64,000 nt of DNA from Pseudomonas syringae (GCF_001698815.1 NZ_LGSI01000056.1:62001-126000); one strand, 5' to 3'. Shown: positions 24,119-33,320, numbered from the stretch's first letter. Numbers and translations: made by a program. Notes: a model not told the origin generated them from the sequence alone.

Positions 24119-25312
24119 TTAGCGGGTAATAAAGTCGCGAATCCGCTCAGCGGCTTCAACGCACTCGGCCAGCGGCGCTACCAGTGCCATGCGCACGCGA
24201 CCGGCGCCTGGGTTGAAACCGTCCACTTCTCGCGACAGATACGAACCTGGCACCACGGTCACATGTTGCTCGACGAAAAGGTCGCGACAGAATACGGCGT
24301 CATCGGTGCCGACATTCGGCCACAGATAGAAGCCGCCGTCCGGACGCTGGACGTCCATGACCGGCGCGAGGATTGCCAGCACGGCGTCGAATTTCTCCCG
24401 ATACAGCGCGCGATTGGCACGCACGTGTTCTTCGTCATTCCAGGCGGCGATGCTTGCCAGTTGGGTTTGCACCGGCATCGCGCAGCCGTGGTAAGTGCGA
24501 TACAGCAGGAAGGCCTTGAGGATTTCCGCGTCACCGGCGACAAAGCCGGAACGCAGGCCTGGCAGGTTCGAGCGCTTGGACAGACTGTGGAACACCACGC
24601 AGCGTTTGAAATCCTGACGACCCAACGCCACGCAAGCGCTGAGCAAGCCTGCTGGCGGGGTTTGTTCGTCGAAATACAGCTCGCTGTAGCACTCGTCGGC
24701 GGCGATCACGAAATCATATTCGTCAGCCAGAGCGATGAGCTTTTTCAGGGTTTCCAGCGGGATCAACGCGCCGGTCGGGTTGCCGGGCGAGCACAGGAAC
24801 AGAATCTGGCAGCGTTTCCAGACATCGGCCGAGACTGCGTCGAAATCCGGGTTGAAACCGTTCTCGCTCAGGCACGGCAGGTAGTGCGGCTGCGCACCGG
24901 CCAGAAAAGCTGCGCCTTCGTAGATTTGATAAAACGGGTTCGGGCTGACCACCAGTGCGTCGTCGCCGCGATTGACCACGGTCTGGGTGAAGGCGAACAG
25001 CGCTTCGCGAGTGCCGTTGACCGGCAGCACGTTATGCGCCGGGTCAAGCCAGCCGCCGGGCACGCCGAAACGCCGCTCGCACCAGCCGGCAATGGATTCG
25101 CGCAGGGCCGGAATGCCCAATGTGCTTGGATAAACCGCCATCTGGTCCAGATTATCGGCCAGCGCCTTGGCGACGAATTCCGGTGAACGATGCTTGGGTT
25201 CGCCGATGGACAGCGCGACCGGCAGTTTTTCCGGATTGGGCGTCACGCTGCCAAGCAGCGCGCGCAGCTTCTCGAACGGGTAAGGCTGAAGCAATTGCAT
25301 CGCGTTGTTCAT
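24119..25312 (-). CDS. dapC: Succinyldiaminopimelate transaminase DapC
   Basis: DapC is a PLP aminotransferase converting N-succinyl-2-amino-6-ketopimelate to N-succinyl-diaminopimelate. The 397-residue protein is of fold type I: VNGTREALFAFTQ, the CSPGNPTGALIP motif, the AADECYSELYFD aspartate site, the HSLSKRSNLPGLRSGF motif with the Schiff-base Lys, and GRVRMALVAP near the C-terminus with the substrate Arg. The start is set at ATG 25312 (MNNAMQLLQPYPFEKLRAL), the normal N-terminus. The open frame continues 19 codons upstream into the glnD-proximal gap without support. It is adjacent to glnD, as in P. aeruginosa. Confidence 0.93.
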   Translation of the reverse strand: MNNAMQLLQPYPFEKLRALLGSVTPNPEKLPVALSIGEPKHRSPEFVAKALADNLDQMAVYPSTLGIPALRESIAGWCERRFGVPGGWLDPAHNVLPVNGTREALFAFTQTVVNRGDDALVVSPNPFYQIYEGAAFLAGAQPHYLPCLSENGFNPDFDAVSADVWKRCQILFLCSPGNPTGALIPLETLKKLIALADEYDFVIAADECYSELYFDEQTPPAGLLSACVALGRQDFKRCVVFHSLSKRSNLPGLRSGFVAGDAEILKAFLLYRTYHGCAMPVQTQLASIAAWNDEEHVRANRALYREKFDAVLAILAPVMDVQRPDGGFYLWPNVGTDDAVFCRDLFVEQHVTVVPGSYLSREVDGFNPGAGRVRMALVAPLAECVEAAERIRDFITR

Positions 25313-25381
25313 TGATTGGGTCTCAAGAGCAGGGCGCTCGGGGTGGCGAGCGCCGTTGAATCGATTCATGAAGAAAGCGGA

Positions 25382-28081
25382 TCAGATGCTGATGCGCCAT
25401 TCGCCGCCGGGTTCCTGATCGACACTGAGTTGCTCGACGATTGCGTCCTGCAATTGGCTGCACAGTTGCGGATCGGATAACGGCTGGTTGTTTTCATCGG
25501 TGATGAAGAACACGTCTTCCACGCGTTCGCCCAGGGTGGCGATCTTGGCATTCTGCAATGACAGATCAAACTCCAGGAAGATCTTGCCGATGCGCGCCAG
25601 CAGGCCGGGACGGTCGGGCGCAGAGAGTTCCAGGACCGTGACCGGACGCTGGGCGTCATTGTGAATAGTGACTTGCGGCGCAAAAGCAAAGTGCTTGAGC
25701 TGGCGCGGCACCCGGCGCTTGATGATCGTCGGGTAATCGTCCGGATTGCGCAGCGCGTCGGTCAGGCCATCACGAATCTGCTTGATCCGCTCGGGATTGT
25801 TGCCAATCGAGCCGCCGTCGTTGTCGAGCACGATATAGGTGTCGAGGGTGAACTTGCTGCTGGAGGTAATGACCCGCGCATCGTGAATGTTCAGGTTCAG
25901 CTGGTCCATCGCCGCCACGGTCACCGCGAAGAAGTCATGCTGGTCGGGCGCATAGATGAAGATTTGCGTGCCGCCTTCGAACTCGCGCTGGGTGGTTTCC
26001 TTGATCAGCACCAACGGGCCGCCATCGACCGGCTGTTGCAGGATCGCATCGCTGTGCCACGCCACATCCCCGGCGGTATGCCGCAGGAAATAGTCATCGC
26101 CCAGTTGCGCCCAGAGCTGCTCGACGTCGTCCGGATCGGTGCCGCTGCGCACCAGAATATCCAGCGCGGCGCTTTGTGTGCGGCGGATCTGCTCTTCGCG
26201 GTCCACCGGGTTTTCCAGGCCGCGACGCAAGGCACGCTTGGTTTCGGTATACAGCTGGCGCAACAGGCTGGCCCGCCATGAATTCCACAGCGTCGGGTTG
26301 GTGGCGTTGATGTCGGCCACGGTCAGCACATACAGGTAATCCAGATGAACTTCGTCACCTACGAACTGAGCGAAATCATGGATCACCTGCGGATCGGACA
26401 GATCCTTGCGCTGGGCGGTGGTGGACATCACCAAGTGGTGGCTCACCAGCCAGACAATCAACCGGCTGTCCCAGTTCGGCAATTGGTGGCGCACGCAAAA
26501 CGCCTCGGCATCCACCGCGCCCAGCTCCGAGTGGTCGCCGCCGCGGCCTTTACCGATGTCGTGGTACAAGCCGGCCAGATAAATCAGTTCCGGCTTGGGC
26601 AGCTTGCCCATGATCTTGCTGGCCAGCGGGAATTTCTCGGTCACCTGCGTGTATTGCAGCTTACGCAGATGCTTGATGAGGTTCAGGGTGTGCGCATCGA
26701 CGGTGTAGATGTGGAACAGGTCGTGCTGCATTTGCCCGACGATGTGGCCAAACTCCGGCAAATACAGGCCCAGAATGCCGTAGCGGTTCATCCGGCGCAG
26801 GTTGCGATGGATGCCGATTTCGCACTTGAACAGCTCGATGAACAGGCTGGTGTTGCGAATGTCGTGGCGGAAATCATCGTTGATCAGGTGTCGATGCTCG
26901 CGTAACAGCCGGATGGTGTCGGCGCGCACGCCTTTGATTTCCGGGTGTTGGGCCATCAGCACGAAGATTTCGATCATGGCGAACGGCGTGCGTTTGAACA
27001 CATTCGGCCGGGTCGCTTCGATGTAGCCGTCATGCAACTGGAAGCGCGAATTGAGCGGCTGGGTCACCGCGCCTTCGTCTTCGACCAGAATCACTTCTTC
27101 GAAATGCTGGATGATCAGGTCGCTCAGCTCGGCGATGCTCATGACCACGCGGTAATACTTCTGCATGAAGCGTTCGATGGCCAGCTTCGCGTCGCTGTCC
27201 TGATAACCCAGCAGGGCGGCGATGCTGCTCTGATAGTCGAACAGCAGCCGATCTTCGGAACGGCCGGCCAGCATGTGCAGGGCGTAACGAACCTTCCAGA
27301 GAAACTCCTGGGAGGAGGCCAACAGATTGTTCTCGCTTTCCAGCAGGAAACCTTCGCCGGCCAATGCGTGCAGGTTGAGGGTGCCGTATTGGCGACGGGC
27401 GACCCACAGGATGGTCTGGATATCGCGCAGACCGCCGGGACCCCCTTTTACATTGGGCTCCAGGTTGTATTCGGTGTCGTTGTACTTGTGATGCCGGTTT
27501 TTCTGCTCGGCGCGTTTGGCGAGGAAAAACTCCTTGCTCGGCCACATTTGCGTCGGGCTGGTAACTTCCAGCATGCGCTGGCGCAGACGCTCCGGCCCGG
27601 CAATGGTGCGACTTTCCATCAGGTTGGTGATCACCGTGAGGTCGGCGCGGCCTTCCTGGGCGCATTCGTCGACCGAACGCACGCTCTGACCCACTTCCAG
27701 GCCGATGTCCCACAGCAACGTCAGAAAACGTTCGATGGGCTCGCGGAAGACTTCGTGATCGGCGCTTTCCAGCAGAATCAGCAGGTCAATGTCCGAAAAT
27801 GGATGCAGCTCGCCGCGCCCGTAGCCGCCAACGGCCAGAAGGGCGATGTCGGCTTCTTCGCTCCAGTCGAAGTGATCCCAGGCCTGTTGCAGGATGTTAT
27901 CGACAAACCAGGCCCGATCCTCGATCAGCCGACGGATGTCCCGGCCGGACTTGAAGCGTGCGTCGAGCACTTCCCGCGCATTGCGGATGGCTTTCTTGAA
28001 GGCCGCAATAGGGCTCGCCTTCAAGGCCAGTTCGGCCTGGAACTGGCCGCGGTCGAACAAATCGGGATCCACCTGCGGCAT
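25382..28081 (-). CDS. glnD: [Protein-PII] uridylyltransferase / uridylyl-removing enzyme GlnD
   Basis: GlnD senses glutamine and adds or removes UMP on PII proteins, controlling nitrogen metabolism. The 899 residues are the standard length. Domain order: nucleotidyltransferase with GGYGRGELHPFSDIDLLIL (about residues 82-100), linker with GGPGGLRDIQ, an HD hydrolase domain with GLYHDIGKGRGGDHSELGA (about 500-520), and two ACT domains at the C-terminus (from FFAVTVAAMDQLNLNIHDA and from TVLELSAPDRPGLLARIG). All catalytic motifs appear intact. It is followed by dapC and preceded by map on the same strand. Confidence 0.97.
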   Translation of the reverse strand: MPQVDPDLFDRGQFQAELALKASPIAAFKKAIRNAREVLDARFKSGRDIRRLIEDRAWFVDNILQQAWDHFDWSEEADIALLAVGGYGRGELHPFSDIDLLILLESADHEVFREPIERFLTLLWDIGLEVGQSVRSVDECAQEGRADLTVITNLMESRTIAGPERLRQRMLEVTSPTQMWPSKEFFLAKRAEQKNRHHKYNDTEYNLEPNVKGGPGGLRDIQTILWVARRQYGTLNLHALAGEGFLLESENNLLASSQEFLWKVRYALHMLAGRSEDRLLFDYQSSIAALLGYQDSDAKLAIERFMQKYYRVVMSIAELSDLIIQHFEEVILVEDEGAVTQPLNSRFQLHDGYIEATRPNVFKRTPFAMIEIFVLMAQHPEIKGVRADTIRLLREHRHLINDDFRHDIRNTSLFIELFKCEIGIHRNLRRMNRYGILGLYLPEFGHIVGQMQHDLFHIYTVDAHTLNLIKHLRKLQYTQVTEKFPLASKIMGKLPKPELIYLAGLYHDIGKGRGGDHSELGAVDAEAFCVRHQLPNWDSRLIVWLVSHHLVMSTTAQRKDLSDPQVIHDFAQFVGDEVHLDYLYVLTVADINATNPTLWNSWRASLLRQLYTETKRALRRGLENPVDREEQIRRTQSAALDILVRSGTDPDDVEQLWAQLGDDYFLRHTAGDVAWHSDAILQQPVDGGPLVLIKETTQREFEGGTQIFIYAPDQHDFFAVTVAAMDQLNLNIHDARVITSSSKFTLDTYIVLDNDGGSIGNNPERIKQIRDGLTDALRNPDDYPTIIKRRVPRQLKHFAFAPQVTIHNDAQRPVTVLELSAPDRPGLLARIGKIFLEFDLSLQNAKIATLGERVEDVFFITDENNQPLSDPQLCSQLQDAIVEQLSVDQEPGGEWRISI

Positions 28082-28140
28082 GGAACTGCTTTCCTTTTAT
28101 CTATATCGGGCGAGCCTGGGGATCAGAACAGAAATCCGGA

Positions 28141-28923
28141 TCAGGCTGACGTTCGGGCAATGGTGTCGTCGCTGCGCAAGGTAAAGATTTCATAGCCATC
28201 GGCGGTGACCAGAATCGTGTGTTCCCACTGCGCGGACAATTTGCGGTCCTTGGTGATCGCGGTCCAGCCATCGCCCAGCAGACGGGTTTCGGCGCGGCCC
28301 TGGTTGATCATCGGCTCGATGGTGAACGTCATGCCTTCCTTCAGTTCCATGCCATCGCCGGCCTTGCCGTAGTGCAGGACCTGAGGTTCTTCATGGAAGA
28401 CCTTGCCGATGCCATGCCCGCAATATTCGCGCACCACGGAGAAACCGCTCTTCTCGGCGTGCTTCTGGATCACTTCGCCGATATCACCCAAACGGGTGCC
28501 AGGACGCACGATTTCGATGCCTTTATACAGGCATTCCTGAGTGATTTTCGACAGGCGCTCAGCCCATTCTGGCACTTTGCCAACATGGAACATCTTGCTG
28601 GTATCGCCGTGGTAGCCATCCTTGATGACCGTCACGTCGATGTTCAGCACGTCGCCGTTCTTCAGTGGCTTGTCATTGGGGATGCCGTGGCAGACCACGT
28701 GGTTGATCGAGGTGCAGATCGATTTTGGATAGCCCTTGTAGTTCAGGGGCGCAGGAATGGCTTTCTGCTCGTTGACGATGAAGTCATGGCAGATGCGATC
28801 CAGCTCTTCGGTTGTAACGCCAGGCTTGACGTAAGCACCGATCATTTCCAGGACGTCGGCAGCCAGGCGGCCGGCGATACGCATCTTTTCGATGTCTTCA
28901 GGGGTTTTGATGGTGACTGTCAT
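28141..28923 (-). CDS. map: Methionine aminopeptidase, type I
   Basis: Map removes the initiator methionine from nascent proteins. The 260-residue length is typical of the short bacterial type Ia enzyme. Metal ligands are visible in sequence order: NIDVTVIKDGYHGDTSKMF (two Asp), YCGHGIGKVFHEEP (His), FTIEPMIN (Glu) and SAQWEHTILVT (Glu). The gene is divergent from rpsB, as in most Gammaproteobacteria. A 59-base gap separates it from glnD downstream. Confidence 0.97.
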   Translation of the reverse strand: MTVTIKTPEDIEKMRIAGRLAADVLEMIGAYVKPGVTTEELDRICHDFIVNEQKAIPAPLNYKGYPKSICTSINHVVCHGIPNDKPLKNGDVLNIDVTVIKDGYHGDTSKMFHVGKVPEWAERLSKITQECLYKGIEIVRPGTRLGDIGEVIQKHAEKSGFSVVREYCGHGIGKVFHEEPQVLHYGKAGDGMELKEGMTFTIEPMINQGRAETRLLGDGWTAITKDRKLSAQWEHTILVTADGYEIFTLRSDDTIARTSA

Positions 28924-29069
28924 ACGAACTCTCTCGGCACGGCAAGCGTGCGGCTAATACGGAAAGCGGCGATTCTATCAGACCGTCGAAGACCGGGTGA
29001 TCATGGCTTCCTTATATAGGGGCGCGAAGCCACTAATAAAAGTGTGTGAGAACAAGCGCTTGATCCGGG

Positions 29070-29098
29070 TTTCGTTATCCGAACTTTTATGATATAAA
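29070..29098 (+). promoter_or_regulatory. Probable rpsB promoter
   Basis: The elements tttcgt (29070-29075) and tataaa (29093-29098) are separated by 17 bases. The -10 region is very AT-rich (atgatataaaat), and the first G/C-rich bases (gcgccgc) follow at once, as expected near a start point for stringent-type control. It would give an untranslated leader of about 135 bases before rpsB. Confidence 0.55.
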
Positions 29099-29100
29099 AT

Positions 29101-29238
29101 GCGCCGCTTTCCGGGGTATGCCCCGCAAGCCCAAACCCACACACGTGTCGACACGATGACCTGGGTGCCTTCGGCTCGAAGCCGCTGGTTGGTCATTGGG
29201 ATACGTGGAGGCCTAACCCGACTTATCAAGGAACTATC
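29101..29238 (+). promoter_or_regulatory. rpsB 5' leader, candidate S2-binding autoregulatory RNA
   Basis: The untranslated region between the probable promoter and rpsB is about 135 bases and able to fold, with complementary segments such as ccggggtatgccccg, cttcggctcgaag and gatgacctgggtg / ggttggtcat. In Gammaproteobacteria the rpsB leader is a known structured element through which S2 represses rpsB-tsf. I did not compute the fold, so the identity is inferred from position and palindromes. Confidence 0.5.
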
Positions 29239-29982
29239 ATGTCCCAAGTCAATATGCGCGATATGCTGAAGGCCGGTGTGCACTTCGGTCACCAAACCCG
29301 TTACTGGAACCCGAAAATGGGTAAATACATTTTCGGCGCGCGTAACAAGATTCACATTATCAACCTTGAAAAAACCCTGCCAATGTTCAACGAAGCTCTG
29401 ACTTTCGTTGAGCGCCTGGCTTCGGGCAAAAACAAGATCCTGTTCGTTGGTACCAAGCGCTCGGCTGGCAAGATCGTTGCTGAAGAAGCAGCACGTTGCG
29501 GTTCGCCGTACGTCGATCACCGCTGGTTGGGCGGCATGCTCACCAACTTCAAAACCATCCGTCAGTCCATCAAGCGTCTGCGCGAGCTTGAAATCCAGGC
29601 TGAAGACGGCACGTTCGCCAAGCTGACCAAGAAAGAGGCGCTGATGCGCACTCGCGATCTGGAAAAGCTGGATCGTAGCCTGGGTGGTATCAAGGACATG
29701 GGCGGTCTGCCAGACGCACTGTTCGTTATCGACGTTGATCACGAGCGCATCGCAATCACCGAAGCCAACAAGCTGGGCATCCCTGTTATCGGCGTAGTCG
29801 ATACCAACAGCAGCCCGGAAGGCGTTGACTACATCATCCCAGGCAACGATGACGCAATCCGCGCTATCCAGCTGTACATGGGTTCGATGGCTGATGCTGT
29901 AATCCGTGGTCGTAACAATGTTGCTGGCGGCACCGACGTTTTCGTCGAAGAAGCTCCAGCTGCAGCAGTGGTTGAAGGCTGA
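29239..29982 (+). CDS. rpsB: 30S ribosomal protein S2
   Basis: S2 is a late-assembling protein of the 30S subunit, needed for S1 binding. The protein has 247 residues. Characteristic segments are MRDMLKAGVHFGHQTRYWNP at the N-terminus, FVGTKRSAGKIVAEEA, HRWLGGMLTNFKTIRQSIKR, GGLPDALFVIDVDHE and GVVDTNSSPEGVDYIIPGND. The start has a good Shine-Dalgarno (aagga). A strong hairpin with a short T-run separates it from tsf, so S2 and EF-Ts levels can be uncoupled. Confidence 0.98.
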   Translation: MSQVNMRDMLKAGVHFGHQTRYWNPKMGKYIFGARNKIHIINLEKTLPMFNEALTFVERLASGKNKILFVGTKRSAGKIVAEEAARCGSPYVDHRWLGGMLTNFKTIRQSIKRLRELEIQAEDGTFAKLTKKEALMRTRDLEKLDRSLGGIKDMGGLPDALFVIDVDHERIAITEANKLGIPVIGVVDTNSSPEGVDYIIPGNDDAIRAIQLYMGSMADAVIRGRNNVAGGTDVFVEEAPAAAVVEG

Positions 29983-30011
29983 GTAACTAACGCCTGGCGT
30001 TGACTCAGTAC

Positions 30012-30040
30012 GCAAAAAGGGGGCTTGGCCCCCTTTTTGC
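30012..30040 (+). terminator. Strong hairpin between rpsB and tsf
   Basis: A perfect 13-bp stem (gcaaaaagggggc / gccccctttttgc) has a three-base loop; the 3' arm includes five T. It is 30 bases after the rpsB stop, and because the stem is symmetrical it can act on either strand. In related bacteria such a site gives partial termination, lowering tsf relative to rpsB. Confidence 0.85.
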
Positions 30041-30173
30041 CACCTCGAAAACCATGTGTCGGCGTAGTCATGGCGCTGTTGTCATGTACGGCTGTCACCC
30101 TGTGTTTTCAAGAATTTTGTACGCCCGATCCGTCGGGTGGAATGGTTTAAGACCTATCCAAGAGGATTTTGAA

Positions 30174-31037
30174 ATGGCAGAGATTACTGCAGCGTTGGTT
30201 AAAGAACTGCGCGAGCGTACCGGCGAAGGCATGATGGATTGCAAAAAGGCCTTGACCAAGGCTGGCGGCGACATCGAAAAAGCCATTGATGACATGCGTG
30301 CTTCCGGCGCGATCAAGGCCGCTAAAAAAGCAGGCAACGTTGCTGCTGAAGGCGCTATCGCAATCAAGGACGACGGCAAGGCTGCCGTTATCATCGAAGT
30401 CAACTCGCAGACCGACTTCCTGGCTCTGCAGGACGATTTCAAGGCATTCGTTGCTGCCAGCGTCGAGAAAGCCTTTGCTGACAAACTGACTGAAGTCGCT
30501 CCGTTGATCGAAGCTCAGGAAGCTGCACGTCTGGTACTGGTCGGCAAGGTTGGCGAAAACGTCAACATCCGTCGTCTGGCCCGCATCGAAGGCGACGTTG
30601 TAGGTTCTTACCTGCACGGCAACAAGATCGGTGTAGTTGTGACCCTCAAAGGCGGCACCGTCGAGCTGGCTAAAGATATCGCCATGCACGTAGCGGCAAG
30701 CAACCCTGAGTTCCTGCTGCCTTCGGAAGTTTCGGCCGAAGCGATCGAGCGCGAAAAAGGCGTCTTCATGCAACTGAACGAAGACAAGATCAAAGGCAAG
30801 CCAGCCGAAATCGTTGAGAAAATGGTTGGCGGCCGTATCACCAAGTTCCTGGCCGAAGCCAGCCTTGTTGAGCAAGCCTTCGTGAAAAACCCGGAAGTCA
30901 AGGTCGGTGAACTGGCCAAGAAAGCCGGCGCTGAAATCGTTTCTTTCACCTACTTCAAAGTAGGCGATGGCATCGAGAAGCCAGTTGATAACTTCGCTGA
31001 CGAAGTTGCTGCACAACTGGCTGCTGCCAAGCAGTAA
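30174..31037 (+). CDS. tsf: Translation elongation factor Ts
   Basis: EF-Ts is the guanine nucleotide exchange factor for EF-Tu. The protein has 287 residues. The N-terminal UBA-like region AALVKELRERTGEGMMDCKK is followed by the exchange core with IIEVNSQTDFLALQDDFKAF (the TDF motif contacting EF-Tu) and HVAASNPEFL. The C-terminal segments include FVKNPEVKVGELAKKAGAEI. ATG 30174 with upstream agagga is the right start; the frame is open further upstream through the leader but lacks similarity. An inverted repeat of 12 bp follows the stop (31059-31096). Confidence 0.98.
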   Translation: MAEITAALVKELRERTGEGMMDCKKALTKAGGDIEKAIDDMRASGAIKAAKKAGNVAAEGAIAIKDDGKAAVIIEVNSQTDFLALQDDFKAFVAASVEKAFADKLTEVAPLIEAQEAARLVLVGKVGENVNIRRLARIEGDVVGSYLHGNKIGVVVTLKGGTVELAKDIAMHVAASNPEFLLPSEVSAEAIEREKGVFMQLNEDKIKGKPAEIVEKMVGGRITKFLAEASLVEQAFVKNPEVKVGELAKKAGAEIVSFTYFKVGDGIEKPVDNFADEVAAQLAAAKQ

Positions 31038-31058
31038 GACGGTTTTTCAGCTGTCGCC

Positions 31059-31096
31059 CCAAAGAGGCTGCCCGCTCACGCGCGCAGCCTCTTTGG
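31059..31096 (+). terminator. Hairpin after tsf
   Basis: A 12-bp stem (ccaaagaggctg / cagcctctttgg) surrounds a 14-base loop 22 bases after the tsf stop. No long T-run follows on the plus strand, so termination may be incomplete. A second small hairpin (gacgctg / cagcgtc, 31162-31178) lies before pyrH. Confidence 0.6.
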
Positions 31097-31252
31097 CAAA
31101 GGCAAAAAGGAAAAGGTATTTGTTTTCCTTGGAGAAGTGGCTTACAAGGCTGCATTCTTCCGACGCTGTCGCAGCGTCAAGCTAGAGTTAGCGCAGGCTT
31201 AAAGTGCCAGCACAGATTTTTTTTCAGCAAAACGCCGCAGGAGAGATTCGCA

Positions 31253-31996
31253 ATGGCTCAGCAGGGCAGTGGTTATCAGGCTCGCTATAAACGCATTCTA
31301 CTCAAGCTTAGCGGCGAGGCCCTCATGGGCTCGGAAGAGTTCGGCATTGATCCCAAGGTTCTGGATCGGATGGCGCTTGAAGTCGGCCAGCTGGTCGGCA
31401 TCGGTGTTCAGGTCGGACTGGTGATTGGCGGTGGCAACCTGTTTCGCGGTGCGGCGCTGAGTGCTGCCGGTATGGATCGTGTTACAGGCGATCACATGGG
31501 CATGCTGGCCACTGTGATGAATGCCTTGGCCATGCGCGATGCGCTAGAGCGCGCCAACATCTCGGCTATCGTGATGTCGGCGATTTCCATGGTCGGCGTG
31601 ACTGACCACTACGACCGTCGCAAGGCCATGCGTCACCTGAACGCCAAGGAAGTCGTCATCTTTGCCGCCGGTACTGGCAATCCGTTTTTCACCACCGATT
31701 CGGCTGCGTGCTTGCGTGCGATCGAAATCGATGCCGACGTCGTGCTCAAGGCGACCAAGGTCGATGGTGTCTACACCGCAGACCCGTTCAAAGACCCTCA
31801 TGCAGAGAAGTTCGATCATCTGACTTACGATGAAGTGCTGGATCGCAAGTTGGGCGTGATGGATCTGACGGCAATTTGCCTGTGCCGCGACCACAAGATG
31901 CCGTTGCGCGTCTTTAACATGAACAAGCCCGGCGCCCTGCTGAATATCGTCCATGGCGGCGCTGAGGGAACCCTGATCGAGGAAGGCCAACAATGA
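31253..31996 (+). CDS. pyrH: UMP kinase PyrH
   Basis: PyrH phosphorylates UMP to UDP, is activated by GTP and inhibited by UTP in bacteria, and belongs to the amino-acid kinase fold. The protein has 247 residues. Motifs are ILLKLSGEALMGSEEFGID at the N-terminus, VIGGGNLFRG (phosphate loop), GMDRVTGDHMGMLATVMNAL, and ATKVDGVYTADPFKDP. A Shine-Dalgarno ggaga lies before the ATG. The stop overlaps the start of frr by 4 bases (ATGA), so the two are coupled. Confidence 0.98.
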   Translation: MAQQGSGYQARYKRILLKLSGEALMGSEEFGIDPKVLDRMALEVGQLVGIGVQVGLVIGGGNLFRGAALSAAGMDRVTGDHMGMLATVMNALAMRDALERANISAIVMSAISMVGVTDHYDRRKAMRHLNAKEVVIFAAGTGNPFFTTDSAACLRAIEIDADVVLKATKVDGVYTADPFKDPHAEKFDHLTYDEVLDRKLGVMDLTAICLCRDHKMPLRVFNMNKPGALLNIVHGGAEGTLIEEGQQ

Positions 31997-32550
31997 TCAA
32001 CGAAATCAAGAAAGACGCTCAAGAGCGCATGCAGAAATCCCTGGAATCCCTGGCGCACGCGTTCAGCCGGATTCGTACCGGTCAGGCTCACCCAAGCATT
32101 CTCGGTGGTGTGATGGTGCCGTATTACGGCGCAGATACCCCGCTGAACCAGGTTGCCAACGTCACCGTCAAAGACTCGCGTACGCTGCAGGTCGTCGCTT
32201 TCGAGCGCAACATGCTGGCCGCCGTCGACAAGGCGATCCAGAGTTCCGGCCTGGGTTTCAACCCGACCAATCTGGGTGAGTTGCTGCTGATTTCCATGCC
32301 GGCTCTGACTGAGGAAACCCGCAAGGGCTTCACCAAGCAGGCTCGCGAAGCAGCAGAAGACGCCCGCGTTGCCGTGCGCAACATCCGTCGTGATGCTCTG
32401 AGTCAGCTCAAGGATCTGGTCAAAGAGAAAGAAATCAGCGAAGACGAAGAGCGTCGCGGTGCTGACGACGTTCAGAAACTGACCGACAAATTCGTCGCTG
32501 AAATTGAAGTCGCCGTGAAGCAGAAAGAAGCTGACCTGATGGCTGTATAA
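31993..32550 (+). CDS. frr: Ribosome recycling factor
   Basis: Frr, with EF-G, splits post-termination ribosomes. The 185-residue length is standard. Conserved segments are AFSRIRTGQAHPSILGG (tip of the helical bundle), VPYYGADTPLNQVANVTV, NLGELLLISMPALTEETRK, and VRNIRRDALSQLKDL. It is coupled to pyrH by a 4-base overlap and followed after 14 bases by uppS, so it belongs to the pyrH-frr-uppS-cdsA-dxr transcript. Confidence 0.98.
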   Translation: MINEIKKDAQERMQKSLESLAHAFSRIRTGQAHPSILGGVMVPYYGADTPLNQVANVTVKDSRTLQVVAFERNMLAAVDKAIQSSGLGFNPTNLGELLLISMPALTEETRKGFTKQAREAAEDARVAVRNIRRDALSQLKDLVKEKEISEDEERRGADDVQKLTDKFVAEIEVAVKQKEADLMAV

Positions 32551-32564
32551 GGTTCGGGGCTTTC

Positions 32565-33320
32565 ATGGAAAAGACAAAACTGGCCGGGCCTTCATCGGTG
32601 CCGCGTCATGTAGCGATCATCATGGATGGGAATAATCGCTGGGCAAAGAAACGCCTGCTACCCGGTGTCGCCGGGCATAAAGCAGGCGTCGATGCTGTTC
32701 GTGCGGTGATTGAGGTGTGTGCCGAGGCCAAGGTCGAAGTGCTCACGCTTTTTGCGTTCTCCAGTGAGAACTGGCAGCGCCCGGCGGAAGAAGTCGGCGC
32801 GCTGATGGAGCTGTTTTTCACGGCCCTGCGGCGTGAGACCCGGCGTCTGAATGACAACGCCATCAGCCTGCGGATCATCGGTGATCGCTCGCGATTCCAC
32901 CCAGAATTGCAGGCCGCCATGCGCGAAGCGGAATTGAGCACGGCAGGCAATGATCGGTTTGTCCTGCAGATCGCCGCCAACTACGGCGGTCAGTGGGATA
33001 TCGCCCAGGCTGCCCAGCGTCTGGCCCGTGAAGTCCAGGCCGGCCATCTGCAGCCTGAAGACATAACGCCGGAGCTGCTGCAAACCTGTCTGGCAACCGG
33101 CGATTTGCCGCTGCCGGACTTGTGCATCCGCACCGGTGGCGAGCACCGCATCAGTAACTTTCTGCTTTGGCAGCTGGCGTACGCCGAGCTGTACTTCTCC
33201 GACCTGTTCTGGCCGGACTTCAAACACGATGCCATGCGCGCTGCGCTGGCCGATTTCGCTTCGCGCCAACGTCGCTTCGGTAAAACGAGCGAGCAGGTAG
33301 AAGCTGGAGCCCGGGCTTAA
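32565..33320 (+). CDS. uppS: Undecaprenyl diphosphate synthase UppS (IspU)
   Basis: UppS condenses eight isopentenyl diphosphates onto farnesyl diphosphate in cis, giving the lipid carrier for peptidoglycan and O-antigen. The protein has 251 residues. Motifs: HVAIIMDGNNRWAKKR with the catalytic Asp, LTLFAFSSENWQRP, the ANYGGQWDIAQAA segment, and the C-terminal LCIRTGGEHRISNFLLWQLA. The stop overlaps the cdsA ATG by one base. Its substrate comes from the MEP pathway, whose genes dxr, ispD and ispF are also in the window. Confidence 0.97.
   Translation: MEKTKLAGPSSVPRHVAIIMDGNNRWAKKRLLPGVAGHKAGVDAVRAVIEVCAEAKVEVLTLFAFSSENWQRPAEEVGALMELFFTALRRETRRLNDNAISLRIIGDRSRFHPELQAAMREAELSTAGNDRFVLQIAANYGGQWDIAQAAQRLAREVQAGHLQPEDITPELLQTCLATGDLPLPDLCIRTGGEHRISNFLLWQLAYAELYFSDLFWPDFKHDAMRAALADFASRQRRFGKTSEQVEAGARA

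Noticed and set aside
30000..30173. Upstream extension of tsf to 30000
   Set aside because: The extension would be translated from the rpsB-tsf hairpin and lacks similarity; the conserved MAEITAALVKELR start is at 30174.
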